64,000 nt of DNA from assembly GCF_024679095.1 (NCBI RefSeq), contig NC_066529.1, forward strand, positions 3,334,094 to 3,398,093, written 5' to 3'. A program made the position numbers and the translations under genes. The stretch is from Eriocheir sinensis. Taxonomy: Eukaryota; Arthropoda; Malacostraca; Decapoda; Varunidae. Below, in pieces: positions 50,232 through 60,543 of this stretch. Every line of letters begins with the position of its first letter. The first letter of the stretch is position 1. A model generated the notes under the pieces. The model was not told where the DNA came from and did no database searches. It saw only the letters and a program-made list of their open reading frames with translations.

Positions 50232-50458
50232 CTGGGAAGACATCACCATCACCACCTGCTGTTAGCACCATACCACTTGTCATTAGCACTTATCCTTTTT
50301 AGCCATCACCACCGACTGGCCTACTCACAGCCTGGCGTCTTGATGCCTGTCCCCGCCAGAACTTTAATTTTCTCCAAACTTCCCTGGGCAGAGTCGTGAC
50401 AGTTATTTTTCAACGCCAATTAGTATAAAAAAAGTTGACGTTGATTGTCATAGCAATT

Positions 50459-50753
50459 TAAGATGATATGAAATATATAAAACAAGATTTTTAAATATCT
50501 GGGCATAATGAAGCTATTTTTATTATTTTATAAGAAAGAATTTTTAATACGTAAATGATTATTCTGCAAGTGGGAGCTGCATAGCAAAGGACCTGCGATA
50601 TTATCGTTTTTCAAATCTGAGTTGACGATGATATCACAGGTCGTTTGCTATACTTATTTTCTACACTTATTTCCAAAATAATCACTTACGTAATCAGGGT
50701 TTTTATATTATAACATCATAAAAATTTTGCCAAAATATATACAAATCATCTTA
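50459..50753. mobile_element. AT-rich foldback MITE, about 295 bp
   Basis: Left-arm pieces TAAGATGAT, GTAAATGATTATT and ATAGCAAAGGACCTGCGATA have complements in reverse order on the right (ATCATCTTA, AATAATCACTTAC and TCACAGGTCGTTTGCTAT). The centre is near 50612. Non-coding. In the intron between the ninth and eighth shared exons of paralog B and absent from paralog A. Confidence 0.78.
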
Positions 50754-50976
50754 TATGGACATGTCTTCACTATCGTCCTACATTGCTGTGGCAAGCAATA
50801 TCAAATAATCTTTGCAAATGGGCGTTAAGTCGCCCTCTGCCCAAGGAAGTTTGGAGGAAATTAATATTCTGGCGGCAACAAACATCAAAATGCCAGGCTG
50901 CGAGCAGGCCGTTTGTTATCACCCCCGCCACTCCTTATCATTACCCGCTGTTACCACCGCCTCGTCTTATCGTGTC

Positions 50977-51194
50977 TATAAGTCTGTTCACTTAAATCCG
51001 ACCCAAGCTGACAACATAAACCTAAGCGTGTTTGCAAGCTGAGTGCTTATTGACTACTGCTATGGCTTCCAAGTTTTCTTTAACCTCTGTTTGTGTTTAT
51101 CTCACGCAGCACAATCTGGTAATCTGCACTGTGCTTACGAACACGCTAAGGTTTATGTTGTCAGCTTGGGTCAGACTTAAGTGAACAGACTATA
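50977..51194. mobile_element. Foldback MITE, about 218 bp
   Basis: The left arm GTCTGTTCACTTAAATCCGA..CCAAGCTGACAACATAAACC..AGCGTGTT is matched by AACACGCT..GGTTTATGTTGTCAGCTTGG..TTAAGTGAACAGAC at the right. Arms are about 60 bp. The loop holds TGGCTTCCAAGTTTTCTTT and similar unique sequence. Confidence 0.85.
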
Positions 51195-51282
51195 GTCATG
51201 TCAACCAATTTTTATCCCCATCATCACTTGCTACCCTCCTACTGTGTTACTATCACCACCTATAATCACTATCATCTCCATC

Positions 51283-51480
51283 CGCCTCCGAGGTGCAGTG
51301 GTTAGCGTGCCTAACTACAAATTTGCGGCCCTTGGGTCAAAGCCTGGACTGGACAGTCGGCGCGCAGCCCACCCAGCTGTTCATCCTTCATTTCAGGACG
51401 GTTGATATATGGGTACCTGGGGAAGGCAAACTGAAGTAACCGGATGTTGCACTGACCCGCAGCTAATTGCGTATGCTCCC
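51283..51480 (+). mobile_element. tRNA-derived SINE, family 2
   Basis: CCTCCGAGGTGCAGTGGTTA (A box), GGGTCAAAGCC (decayed B box), then CACCCAGCTGTTCATCC and ATATGGGTACCTGGGGAAGG. Same order as the copy at 30740-30960. Confidence 0.78.
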
Positions 51481-51800
51481 AACTTTACCTACTTTACCTA
51501 CCTGTCATCACCTTCATCTGGAAAGAACACCGTCACCACCATGTTCACCACCGCCTGTTATCATAACTACAGCCCAGTTTCCCGACCTATCACCATCACT
51601 GTACCCGTTAGCATCACTCCCGTCACGTCCTTTTACCAAGAGAAAGTGTTCATCCTGGCGACCAGAGGGAAGGCACACCGAAGACGACTGCTCGCATTGG
51701 GGGTAAAGGTGCATGTTTTACCTTTCCAGCGTCCCTTTTGCCATCATGTCAGTCAAATATGTCACAACTGGAGGGACCAGAGGAACCGCTTGGTCCTCAC

Positions 51801-51977
51801 CTTGGAGAACTGCTCGCACTGGGGGTAAGGCCGCAGCTTCTCGTTGAGGAAGTCTCTGAGGAATTCTGCGGCGGGGTACAGTCTCTGGTCGTCCTTGGCC
51901 ACCTCAACTGTGTTCTGACATGCGCAGTAGTGTTGCGAGATGCCGGCATTCGCGCAGGTCCTGTTCCACGGCACGCT
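51801..51977 (-). CDS. DUF229 paralog B, eighth shared exon
   Basis: Acceptor CCCTCCCTCAG, donor GTGAGG, 59 codons: SVPWNRTCANAGISQHYC, ACQNTVEVAKDDQRLYPAAE and YPQCEQFSK. Same four Cys as paralog A. Confidence 0.92.
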
Positions 51978-52178
51978 CTGAGGGAGGGTGAGGAGGAGGA
52001 TGAAAAAGAGAAGCAGAAGGGAGAGGAGGGGGAGGCGATGGTGGTAGAAGTGGTGGGGCATTGGTGGCGATGGCTGTGGTTGTTAGAAGTAGGTGGTAGC
52101 GCGCACACACACACACACACACACACACGAGCATACAAACACACACACAAACATGTGGCTTGACCTTCCTTGACCTAC

Positions 52179-52341
52179 CCTGAAGAGGCTGATACCCCGT
52201 CTGGCTTCTGAGGGCGTGGAGGTCACGTGGTCGAGGTCAGCGAAGCGGCCATAAGCGAGGTCAAGCAAGGTCTCGTGGACGTCGAAGTTTGCTGTGAGGC
52301 GGTGCGTGTTGGTCACCACGTTGGCATACGCTTGGTGGTAC
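52179..52341 (-). CDS. DUF229 paralog B, seventh shared exon
   Basis: One base completes Lys, then YHQAYANVVTNTHRLTANF and DVHETLLDLAYGRFADLDHV to ISLFR, donor GTAGGT. One residue differs from paralog A (HETL here, HETM in A), and L is the family consensus. Confidence 0.93.
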
Positions 52342-52520
52342 CTGTGGTGGTGGAGGTGGTGGTGACGGTGGTGGAAGTGGTTGGGGTGGTGGTGGTGGTG
52401 GTGGCGGAGGGAAAGAGGGATGTTTTTAAAATGTGGTGGTGGTGGTGGAGGGAAAGAGGGATGTTTTAAAAATGTGGTGGTGGTGGTGGTGGAGGGAAAG
52501 AGGGATGTTTTAAACCCGTG
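52342..52520. repeat. Short (GGT)n and 40-50 bp tandem repeat in intron
   Basis: The acceptor-side tract of the seventh shared exon is (CCACCA)n on the minus strand. It is followed by three copies of a unit with GGAGGGAAAGAGGGATGTTT. The paralog A equivalent (23654-24325) is much longer and more GGT-rich. Confidence 0.9.
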
Positions 52521-52615
52521 GTGGTGGTGACAGTAGTAAGGACAAGAGGAGGTGGTGGTACAAAAAAAAGGGAGCTTGTTTAAAAGAGAACAATAGTCTT
52601 CCAAATATGTCGAGG

Positions 52616-52797
52616 CCGGTCTGGCGTTGGCTCCCGCGAGTTCTTTCCTCCCCTCTGCTCTGCCACACAGTCCCAACACCTATCTCTTCCTCTCATGTGC
52701 AAGCTATAGGTAACAAGTGAGAGGAAAAAATAGGTGTTGGGACTGTGTGGCAGAGCAGAGGGGAGAAATGGACCCGCGGGAGCCAACGCCAAAACGG
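52616..52797. mobile_element. Foldback MITE, second copy of the 12.06-kb family
   Basis: The arms begin GGCGTTGGCTCCCGCG and end CGCGGGAGCCAACGCC. Inside, CCCCTCTGCTCTGCCACACA and TCCCAACACCTATCTCTTCC have full complements on the right. Arms of about 80 bp are almost perfectly paired, with a loop of about 20 bp. The copy at 12056-12246 is more decayed. Confidence 0.9.
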
Positions 52798-53198
52798 ATT
52801 ACACAATAAGGTTTCACTTAAGTGGCGTGGTGGCGTAGCAAGGAGGGAGTGTAGAGTGCGGCAGAATTCCCGTCCTTAACCACTACTGTATCTATATGTA
52901 TCCACTCATATCAGATCCATACACTTGGGCCTTCATTCTTACCAGTGCCAAACTATTCCCCAAAAATTCATAATCCTATATCTTTTCAATTTTTCCCCTC
53001 TCCACAATCCTCTACAACCCCACCCTACTGGTACTATAGTCATCGTACAATAAATTGGTCCAGATTGGCCCCTCCCTCCAAAGGAACATTGACTCCTAAC
53101 TCCTTTTCTGCAACCACTCAGCTCCCACAACTACGGAAGAGGAGACAGGGCTCCTTTCTATACCACCACACCACTACTTGAAAGAAAACATCACTTTG

Positions 53199-53286
<88 letters not shown>
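53199..53286. repeat. (ACT)n microsatellite
   Basis: About 29 uninterrupted ACT units in the intron between the sixth and seventh shared exons of paralog B. The remainder of 52800-53850 holds no recognised feature apart from short ACT tracts at about 53705-53780. Confidence 0.97.
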
Positions 53287-53287
<1 letters not shown>

Positions 53288-53702
53288 TCACTACTTTAGT
53301 CTATCCTAAAAGGCGAGGAATACATGCCCGTCACACGAGTGGAAAGACGGGGAGCAAGCCACTGTCCTTTTTGCTGACTGGTTGGTAAAATTACATGGAA
53401 CTCGGTGAAAAAAATGGAACTATTACATCCTCTAAGTATTCCGCTGCTAGCCGCCTAAATACAAGTTTCCGGTGTACTCAAACTTTGCATTCATCGTCAC
53501 TAATAATTTTCTGGTCAGTTAGGCACAAAAATAATGCAGTCACATAAATGAAACGCCAAAAAATATTGAGTTAGAAAAGTCTCCACATTCCAGCAGGCGG
53601 CGGCGGTACAGAAGAAGTTGGTCACCGTGACATGTAACCTCACCTCTTCTGAAGTCTAACGTGATTCGCCTTTCCGCAATGTTCGCCTTGCGTTTTCATG
53701 CG

Positions 53703-53733
<31 letters not shown>

Positions 53734-53853
53734 CACTGCAATTACACTACCACTACTACTATCACTCCTACTACTACTACCACCCTATCCGCCCCTACCC
53801 TCTCAACCCAACCCCTCACACAAACATCCCGCCCACCATCCATCCCGACTCAC

Positions 53854-54149
53854 TTCTTCCTGAACCAAGGCGGGAGGTAGATGACAACGTATGGCAGCCG
53901 CTCTTCCAGCATGCCTATGTACGTGGCTCTGAGGTTGCCCCAACGCATGCCGTGGTCGCTGACGAAGAAGACGGCGGTGTGGTTGAGGGCGCCCATCTCC
54001 TTCAGCTCCTTCAGGTACCGCAGGTGGGGCTCGTCGGCGTGGCGGAGAGTGTTGAGGTAGTCGTGGGTGAGGCTCGCCGACCAGAAGAAGCCGAAGGAAG
54101 GCGTGTCGAGGAAGGTCCGCGTAAACTCGAGGGAATAGTCCTGAACCAC
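53854..54149 (-). CDS. DUF229 paralog B, sixth shared exon (metal-site SDHG)
   Basis: Acceptor CTCCCGTGCAG, donor GTGAGT, 98 codons plus two bases: VVQDYSLEFTRTFLDTP, FGFFWSASLTHDYLNTL, ALNHTAVFFVSDHGMRWGNL, RATYIGMLEERLPYVVIYLP and PWFRK. SDHG.R.G and EERLP match the family consensus, giving the predicted second metal-binding site. Confidence 0.94.
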
Positions 54150-54299
54150 CTGCACGGGAGAGTTTGCTTTGGTTTGTGGTGGTGCAGAGTGGTTAAAGGG
54201 AAGGGTGGTTTGAGGATGTATACTCGGGATGAAGAGGGGAAGAGAGGGGAAGATGTCAGTGAGCAGAATGTGACAAAGGGAAGTGGGCTATAAAAGGTT

Positions 54300-55250
54300 T
54301 CATATATAGGTTGGGGTGCAGGTTGTCACGGAGGATCAGTGACTCTGCGCTGTGAGTAACTATGAATTCACCTGCCATGTTTCGGGGCAGGCGGCTCCCG
54401 AGTGTTTTATCGTTTAAGCGGTGTTACAAGTCAGGTGATCTTGATTTTGTTGTTGTGTGAAAATCTAGCGTTCAAAGATAAACTTACGTATTTTTGTAAT
54501 TGTGTTTATACCGTTATACCTTCCCCTAAGGCCGAAATTTTCCACTTTTATCTGTTCGTCAGTGGAGAGAGGATCTGGAATCAGGCCATCCAATTTAGAT
54601 TACTTTTCTCTCGTCCTCGGTCCCTTTGTTAAAAGTGCATTTTTTTTTAATATTTTCACCTCACTCCACCTGGTATCGTAGCATGGTGTAGAGATGGATG
54701 AGGTGGGTATAGGAGGGGAGAAATAGGGAATTAAGTGAAAGGAAAGAAAGGCTGGGGTGAGGAAGGTTAGAGGTGAGAGAAGAGAACTGGAGGGAAGGGG
54801 ATGGCGTTGAGCATGGAGGGGGTAGAGTGGAGGAGCTCAACAGTATGAAACGAAGAGGATGAAAGTGAAGGAAACGGAAGAGTACGTCGAGGTTGGGATA
54901 AAAAAAAAAAATGAATGGAGAAGATTGGAGCTGTGTGGGAGAAGAGGAGAATGATCAGAGAAAGGAGAGCAGGAGGGAGTGGGATATGGAGCAGCAATAG
55001 GTGAAGGGGGATGATAAAAACAACCAAACATGAATATTAGCAAGATACGAAGGGGCCAGAGCTAGGAAGAGGAGACAAGGAGAGAGATAAACAGGAGAAG
55101 GGCTGAGGCAGAACTTTATCAGTGTTTCTTATCACCTGGCCTGCATCTCCACTGGCTACGCTCCTTTGATGCCACCAAGTTACTGATACGGGAAGAGATG
55201 AAGCACGAGGTGGGGTGGGGGGTGGGGGTGGGGGACTGCTCGAGGAGATT
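54300..55250. other. Intronic sequence without recognised feature
   Basis: Purine-rich from about 54690 to 55110 on the plus strand (pyrimidine-rich in the gene direction). The open frames are low-complexity. No repeat family identified. Confidence 0.5.
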
Positions 55251-55261
55251 AGTGACGACGA

Positions 55262-55453
55262 GCAACGGTGCCAGATTGTCATACTCAGCCGCTTATATTT
55301 CCCGACTTCCTACCACCAAACTGTCTTCTGGGCTCCAATAACGGAACTCATTTATTGTTATCGTTAAAAGAATTAGATCCTGATGTTTCTTGGCAATAGT
55401 AAGGCGTCAGAAACCGGTAAAGCTCTGAGTACGATAATCTGGCAACGGTGCTG
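55262..55453 (+). mobile_element. TIR MITE (CACCGTTGCCAGATTATC family), copy 3, best preserved
   Basis: The left end CAACGGTGCCAGATTGTCAT and right end GAGTACGATAATCTGGCAAC with GGTG form inverted repeats of about 26 bp. The body has CACCAAACTGTCTTCTGGGC, CTCATTTATTGTTATCG and TGATGTTTCTTGGCAATAGT. About 190 bp. Intron of paralog B. Confidence 0.85.
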
Positions 55454-55716
55454 ATAACTGACTGATTGACGGTACGGGAAAAGTAAGGTGAATGAACTAG
55501 AGAGATGAACATAACAGGCTGGGGTGTAACAGTCGCAATAAGAATGATTATACGAATACATATGTCTGGCAATGTACTGTAGAGGTGAAGAGGATGAAGT
55601 AGGACTATGATTTCTGGAGAGGTTTTGTGTGTGGTTATGTACTGCAAAGGTTATACTCAAGAATAATATAAAGAATAGTGTATTTCTGTCCCTCCTCCAC
55701 CCCACCCCCCCCTCAC

Positions 55717-55863
55717 CTTAAGGCTGAGCTCCGCCCCCTGACACTTGTGGCTCTGCCCGATCTCCTTCTCCGAGGCGAGGAAGAAGGGACGGCTGTAGAA
55801 GTCAGTGGGTTGTGAGATGAAGCCCCGGCGGAGGTAGTGGAATGCGCCCATCCAAGGGGCGTC
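55717..55863 (-). CDS. DUF229 paralog B, fifth shared exon
   Basis: Acceptor CCCCTCCTCAG, donor GTGAGG, 49 codons: DAPWMGAFHYLRRGFISQP, TDFYSRPFFLASEKEI and CQGAELSLK. Completes the ED.P junction with the preceding exon. Confidence 0.93.
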
Positions 55864-55899
55864 CTGAGGAGGGGTAAAGGAATGAGTGGTAAGCTGATA

Positions 55900-56620
55900 G
55901 GAAACGGGATAATTGTGTACTAAAAAGGAGAGTGGGAGGGAGGGAGGGAAGGGGTGATAGAAAATGCTGTAACAGTGTTGTGAGAAGGAGGACGGAAGGG
56001 AGGGAGGAGGAAAGGACTCTTAAGGTGAATACTGCTGAAAAATATTTATAATGTAAGTCATGGAAAGGTAGCGAGGAATGAATGGAATGTAACATGTTGC
56101 AATGCAGTCACTTTGCATCAAACCATGACCAGTTATGGCCTGGATGACAGACTGTTGATTTTGCTGGCTGAGGTGAGACCTGCGCATCGCCCCGCCCGGG
56201 AGGAGAGAACAACGCACAACGGTAACAACAGAGGGTATGAGTGCTGGCGGCTTGGCTCCTCCTTATATCTCGCTGTAAGACTGTACATAACGAGTAATAA
56301 TTGTGTAAATAAAATCAGACAAAACCTAAACTATTCATACCAATGCCAATACCGCTTGACACTACAACAACTCAAGGACTCACGTACCATGCTAAGGCTT
56401 GCATCAATTAACTCACTTCGAAAGAAATCCTAACAGTAACCAAAGTTGTGTGCAAACACCTGCCAAGTGAAGTGCCTTAACAAAAAAACAGTGTCAGAAC
56501 GGTAATAAAAACTAGTGCAAGAGCGGCTAACATAAACACACTGCCAGAATGAGTAATATAAAGGATTGTGTCAGCAGAAAAATTATAACAGGCGCTGTAG
56601 ACAAAGCCAAGGTGTAGCCT
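55900..56620. other. Intronic sequence without recognised feature
   Basis: Mixed-composition DNA with an AGTAATATAAAGG segment. The open frame at 56113-56433 has no motif. Not called as a gene. Confidence 0.5.
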
Positions 56621-56642
56621 GAAGTATGTGTGCGTCCCTCAC

Positions 56643-57276
56643 CTCCATGTACGCCGTGACGTAGCCGTTCCTCTTGAAGTCCTTCCAGACCCAGTGGCAA
56701 TCGTCGTAGTGGCGGCTTTTAGTGATGCAGGTCTTGTCCACCTCCTCCGAGAAGTACCCCCCCAGGTAGGCCAACAGGTTGGGGAAGGTGTTGTCGCCCA
56801 CCTTGTTGTAGCCCTGTAGGTCCAGCGCACCAAGCTCCTGCGTCAGGTACTCGTAGGTCTTGGGCAGGAAGCGCAGCATGTTGAGGCGCGAGGCGGAGTC
56901 CGTGCCGATGAAGATGACGCTTAGCTTTTCGGCTCCCTCCACCCTTCCCTGCCTCTCGCTGGACGAGGGGGCGGCCGAGGGCTGGGGCGGGCCCGGAGTA
57001 CTACCTGGCACGTTCTTGGTCTGGCTATTCCCAGCGGGAGTCTTTTTGCCGCCTTCAATACCCGAGGCGCGTCCTTCCGTCGAGGCACCAGGCGTTCCCA
57101 GAGGTGGGTTTTCAGCGCCCTCTTGGACAGATGGAACCGGTGCATTCTCTCTCTTGCGGAAAAAGTAATGGACGTTTTTATAGACGACGATCTCTCCTAT
57201 GCTACACACGACGAGCGCCGCCTCCTCCTGCACCTCCGTCCCGCTGGCGTTGAACGGCTGGCACGCTTCGTTGTAC
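56643..57276 (-). CDS. DUF229 paralog B, fourth shared exon (predicted active-site core)
   Basis: Acceptor CCCCTTCCTCAG, donor GTGAGG, 211 codons. It reads YNEACQPFNASG, VVCSIGEIVVYKNVHYFFRK, a Gly/Pro/Ser linker (STEGRASGIEGGKKTPAGN and on), SVIFIGTDSASRLNMLRFLP, GYNKVGDNTFPNLLAYLGG and CHWVWKDFKRNGYVTAYME. GTDS.SR supplies the first metal Asp and NTFPN the likely Thr nucleophile by analogy with related phosphotransferases. The linker is 37 codons longer than in paralog A. Confidence 0.95.
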
Positions 57277-57349
57277 CTGAGGAAGGGGAGGAAGACCGGA
57301 GGTTGAGGGTGCGGCAAGGGTGACTCAGTAATTATCTTAAACTTAAAAT

Positions 57350-57450
57350 ACTACTTCAATTGGTACTTCACCACGTACTACTACTACTACTACTATTACT
57401 ACTACTGCTGCTGCTTCTGCTGCTGCTACTATTAACACTCAGTCTCTCCA
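57350..57450. repeat. (CTA)n/(CTG)n-type trinucleotide tract in the 181-bp intron
   Basis: ACTACTACTACTACTATTAC and CTGCTGCTTCTGCTGCTGCT occupy much of the intron between the third and fourth shared exons. Paralog A has similar tracts at 31060-31175. Confidence 0.85.
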
Positions 57451-57457
57451 CACTTGC

Positions 57458-57984
57458 CTCCAGCGTCCGTCTGCAGCGCCACCAGCCTTTTCCCTCGTCT
57501 GCTCCACCCGGTGCATGCCCTTGTAGCAGCACCTCACCGCATCCACGCCCACCTTCACCCTCCCTCCCTCCGTGGTGGATGACGATGGCGATGATGATGA
57601 TGTTGGTGATGCTTTAGATGATGAAGTATGTGATGTTACGTTGACAGATGCAGTGGTAGTGATGGTGTTAGTGGTGGTGGTGGAGGAAGCTTGAGGTGGA
57701 TGAATGGTGGTGGATGATTGAGGCTTGGGAGTGGTGGTGGTGGAGGAAGCTTGAGGTTGATGAGTTTTGGTGGATGATAGAGGCCTGGGAGTGGTGGCGG
57801 TGGTGGTGGAGGAAGCTTGAGGTCGATGAGTGGAGGTGAGAGACAGAGGCCTGGGAATGGTGGTGGTGAGTTCGTCCCAGTAGATTTGTTGGATAACATT
57901 GAGGTGGCGGCGGAGGATGTCCTGGTTGAGGTAAAGGGTGGCGCCCCGCGCTGAGGTGAAGGCTGGGGGCCCCCTGCATAATAC
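57458..57984 (-). CDS. DUF229 paralog B, third shared exon (mucin-like stalk), followed by a GC donor
   Basis: Acceptor CTCCCACAG. It reads VLCRGPPAFTSARGATLYL, NVIQQIYWDELTT, then three units of the type PRPLSxTxTHxPQASSTTT, a Thr/Ser run, and GGRVKVGVDAVRCCYKGMHR to AADGRW. It ends TGGAG|GCAAGT, the same GC donor as paralog A, into an intron of only 181 bp. The Thr/Ser/Pro repeats predict dense O-glycosylation of an extracellular stalk. Confidence 0.93.
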
Positions 57985-58830
57985 CTGTGGGAGGAGGAGG
58001 GTCAGGAAGAGGGGAGGAGAAGAAGAAGGTGGAAGAGGAGGAGGAAGAAGAAAAGGAGAGGAGTTTAGTATACCAACTTGATTAGATAGTAGATAATCCA
58101 ATTTATTTATCAGTAGATAATCCAATTTATTTATCAAACAATAAACAAAAGTATATATATGAAGAAAAAAACATATCAGTTGGAGCGTTCGCAAACTCTT
58201 CGAAAGATGACAGATTCACTCCATGACTTAAAACAAAGAATCCGATATTATGGAAAAAAATCTGTCAAATGTGGGTTATCAAACCAACTAATATGGTATT
58301 AAGAACATTTTCAGTGACCAACATTAAGCATGCAGCAGGATATATATCAAAACAATCCAAATACTACACACATGACTCAGTGTGGGACATATAATCCCCT
58401 TTCTATAAAGAATGCTATTTTTCTTCTCTATATAATCTTTATTTATTCATTCGAGCTATACAGTTAAGACAATGTTAGAAGTTCTAGCATAATAAAAAAT
58501 TAACTGATATTTTGAAGCAAAGTCCCAAGAAATCATTACATGGTTGTCCCTCGAAGATGAAACTAACACGCGTGTCTTGCTCTTGGTTCGGGAGGTAGAC
58601 ACGCCTTTTGGCAATGGTCGAGGGGAATATCCTGTTCGGGGTACAACAAACCGCGATAGGCAAGCTGGCAGACATATAATAAAGCGAGACAGACAGACAT
58701 AAAACTAGGGAAACAATCTAAGAAAATGCCTAAGCCATTCCTGAAATAGCATCCAAAGAAAACGAAAATAAGATCCAAAGAAAACTGAAGCATTTTAAAA
58801 GGGTAACAGAGCCATTCCTCGGTAACTCAC

Positions 58831-59084
58831 AGGCTTGGGGTGACTGATGAACCTCTGGATGCTGGGGTGATGTGGGTCCAGGTCAGGGATGCTGCAGCTC
58901 GGGGAGTGCACCAGGAAGCCCTTGGGAACGTTGAAGGACTCTCGAGGATTTTTCTGGTTGGTTGATGATGGTGATTGAGGTGATTTTGGTGGTGATGATG
59001 GCGGTGATGTTGGCACTGACTTCGAGGTGTTAGAAGGCAACATCAGAAAGTCGAAAATGTACTCAGGCGACGAGCGGTGGGCTG
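58831..59084 (-). CDS. DUF229 paralog B, second shared exon
   Basis: Acceptor CTCATTTCAG (or three bases later at CAGCAG, same frame), donor GTGAGT. It reads AHRSSPEYIFDFLMLPSNTS, KSVPTSPPSSPPKSPQSPS, ESFNVPKGFLVHSPSCSIPD and LDPHHPSIQRFISHPKP. The Ser/Pro part is a spacer after the membrane anchor. CSIPDLDP is a conserved start of the DUF229 extracellular region. This is the intact reference for the frameshifted exon in paralog A. Confidence 0.93.
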
Positions 59085-59143
59085 CTGAAATGAGGAAAGG
59101 GGGGTAGAAAAAGGGAAAAGGGCAGAGGTTATGATTTGTAGGG

Positions 59144-59187
<44 letters not shown>

Positions 59188-59189
59188 CG

Positions 59190-60060
59190 AACAATAAAAC
59201 AAACACAGTGTAACTCAAACAACTAAACAACTAATTTATACAACTTCAAACTAAAAAAAACTAAAAATAAACTTGAAACACACCACCACCGCCACCACCG
59301 CCGAAAATTAAACTCACTGCACACGCAAACTTTACATCATTTTTCACACACTTTCCTCACTGAATAAAGTTAAATGGAAACAAAAAAAAAGAAGAAAGAC
59401 GGACTCGAGCGACCTGCGTGCGAGTGTTTCGATCTCCATTGTGTCGACTCCGAGCGCGAGAGAGACATGAACCTCATCTCAAAGGCTTCGGGGCTTCGCG
59501 TGATTCGATTCAATTCACTGATAAAATAACATTCAAGGGCTCCTCCAATTTTCTTTTTTCCGCATTGTGTAAAGGTGAAGTATCTCTAATGTGTATCTTT
59601 TAACGAGAGTCTGAAGGAGGAGGAGGAGGAGGAGAAGAAGAGGAGGAGAAAGAGGAGGCGTTAAGGAGGACAAAGCGAGGCATTACCCAGAAGAGACTAT
59701 GAAGGAGGGGCAGCAGGAGGGGCAGGAGGAGGTGGAGGCATTGGAATAACGAGCAGATGAAAAATACGAAAATCAGATGAAAAGAAGTGAACGGAGAAGA
59801 AAACGAGGTCAATGGAGGATTAGAATTAAGAGAGAAAGGAGGAGGAAGAGGACGGCGAGGATGACTTGGAAGAGATGGAGGCGGAGCAAGAAGGGGCGGA
59901 TCAGAAGGAGGAGGAGGAGGAGGAGGAGTAGGAGGAGGAGGAGTAGGAGGAGGAGGACCATTATTAAAAGTGGGAGGAGTCTCACTAATACATCGTGATG
60001 ATAACTGAAAGGGCGATAGTCGTAACAAACACACACACACATACACACACATCTATCCAT
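59190..60060. repeat. Purine-rich (GGA)n tracts and short microsatellites in intron
   Basis: (GGA)n runs at about 59605-59660, 59730 and 59905-59960 interspersed with GAAGAGG. The Arg- and Lys-rich frames on the plus strand are artefacts of composition. Positions 59190-59600 show no feature. Confidence 0.75.
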
Positions 60061-60069
60061 CACCCATTA

Positions 60070-60119
<50 letters not shown>

Positions 60120-60295
60120 GTATCCCCACTTTTTCATTCCTTATACACTATTTCTTTCAACTTTCTCTTCCTTCCTTTCTTCCTTCGTATTCCTTCCAAT
60201 TAATCCTATTCCCTTATAATACTACCTTCCTTTCTTCTTTCATTCATTGCATACTTCTTTCATTCATTCTTTCCTTTTCACCTGCCTACCTACAT

Positions 60296-60490
60296 TCCTG
60301 CCTCCCTTGTTTATCTGCTTCTGTTCTTTCTCTTTCTCGCACCCAGCAGAAACAAAGAACCCCCTTCCAATCTCTCCCTAACCTCTCCACACCTGCCCTT
60401 CCTCCCTTGCTTATCTGCTTCTGTTCTTTCTCTTTCTCGCACCCAGCAGAAACAAAGAACCCCCTTTCAATCTCTCCCTAACCTCTTCAC
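60296..60490. repeat. 100-bp tandem duplication
   Basis: TTATCTGCTTCTGTTCTTTC begins at 60311 and again at 60411, with CACCCAGCAGAAACAAAGAA in both. Nearly identical copies, so recent. It lies about 50 bp beyond the donor of the membrane-anchor exon, inside the intron. Confidence 0.92.
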
Positions 60491-60543
60491 CCCTGCCCCC
60501 AGCCCCCCCAAAAACCCCGCCTCCGCTGCACCCAATAACTTAC

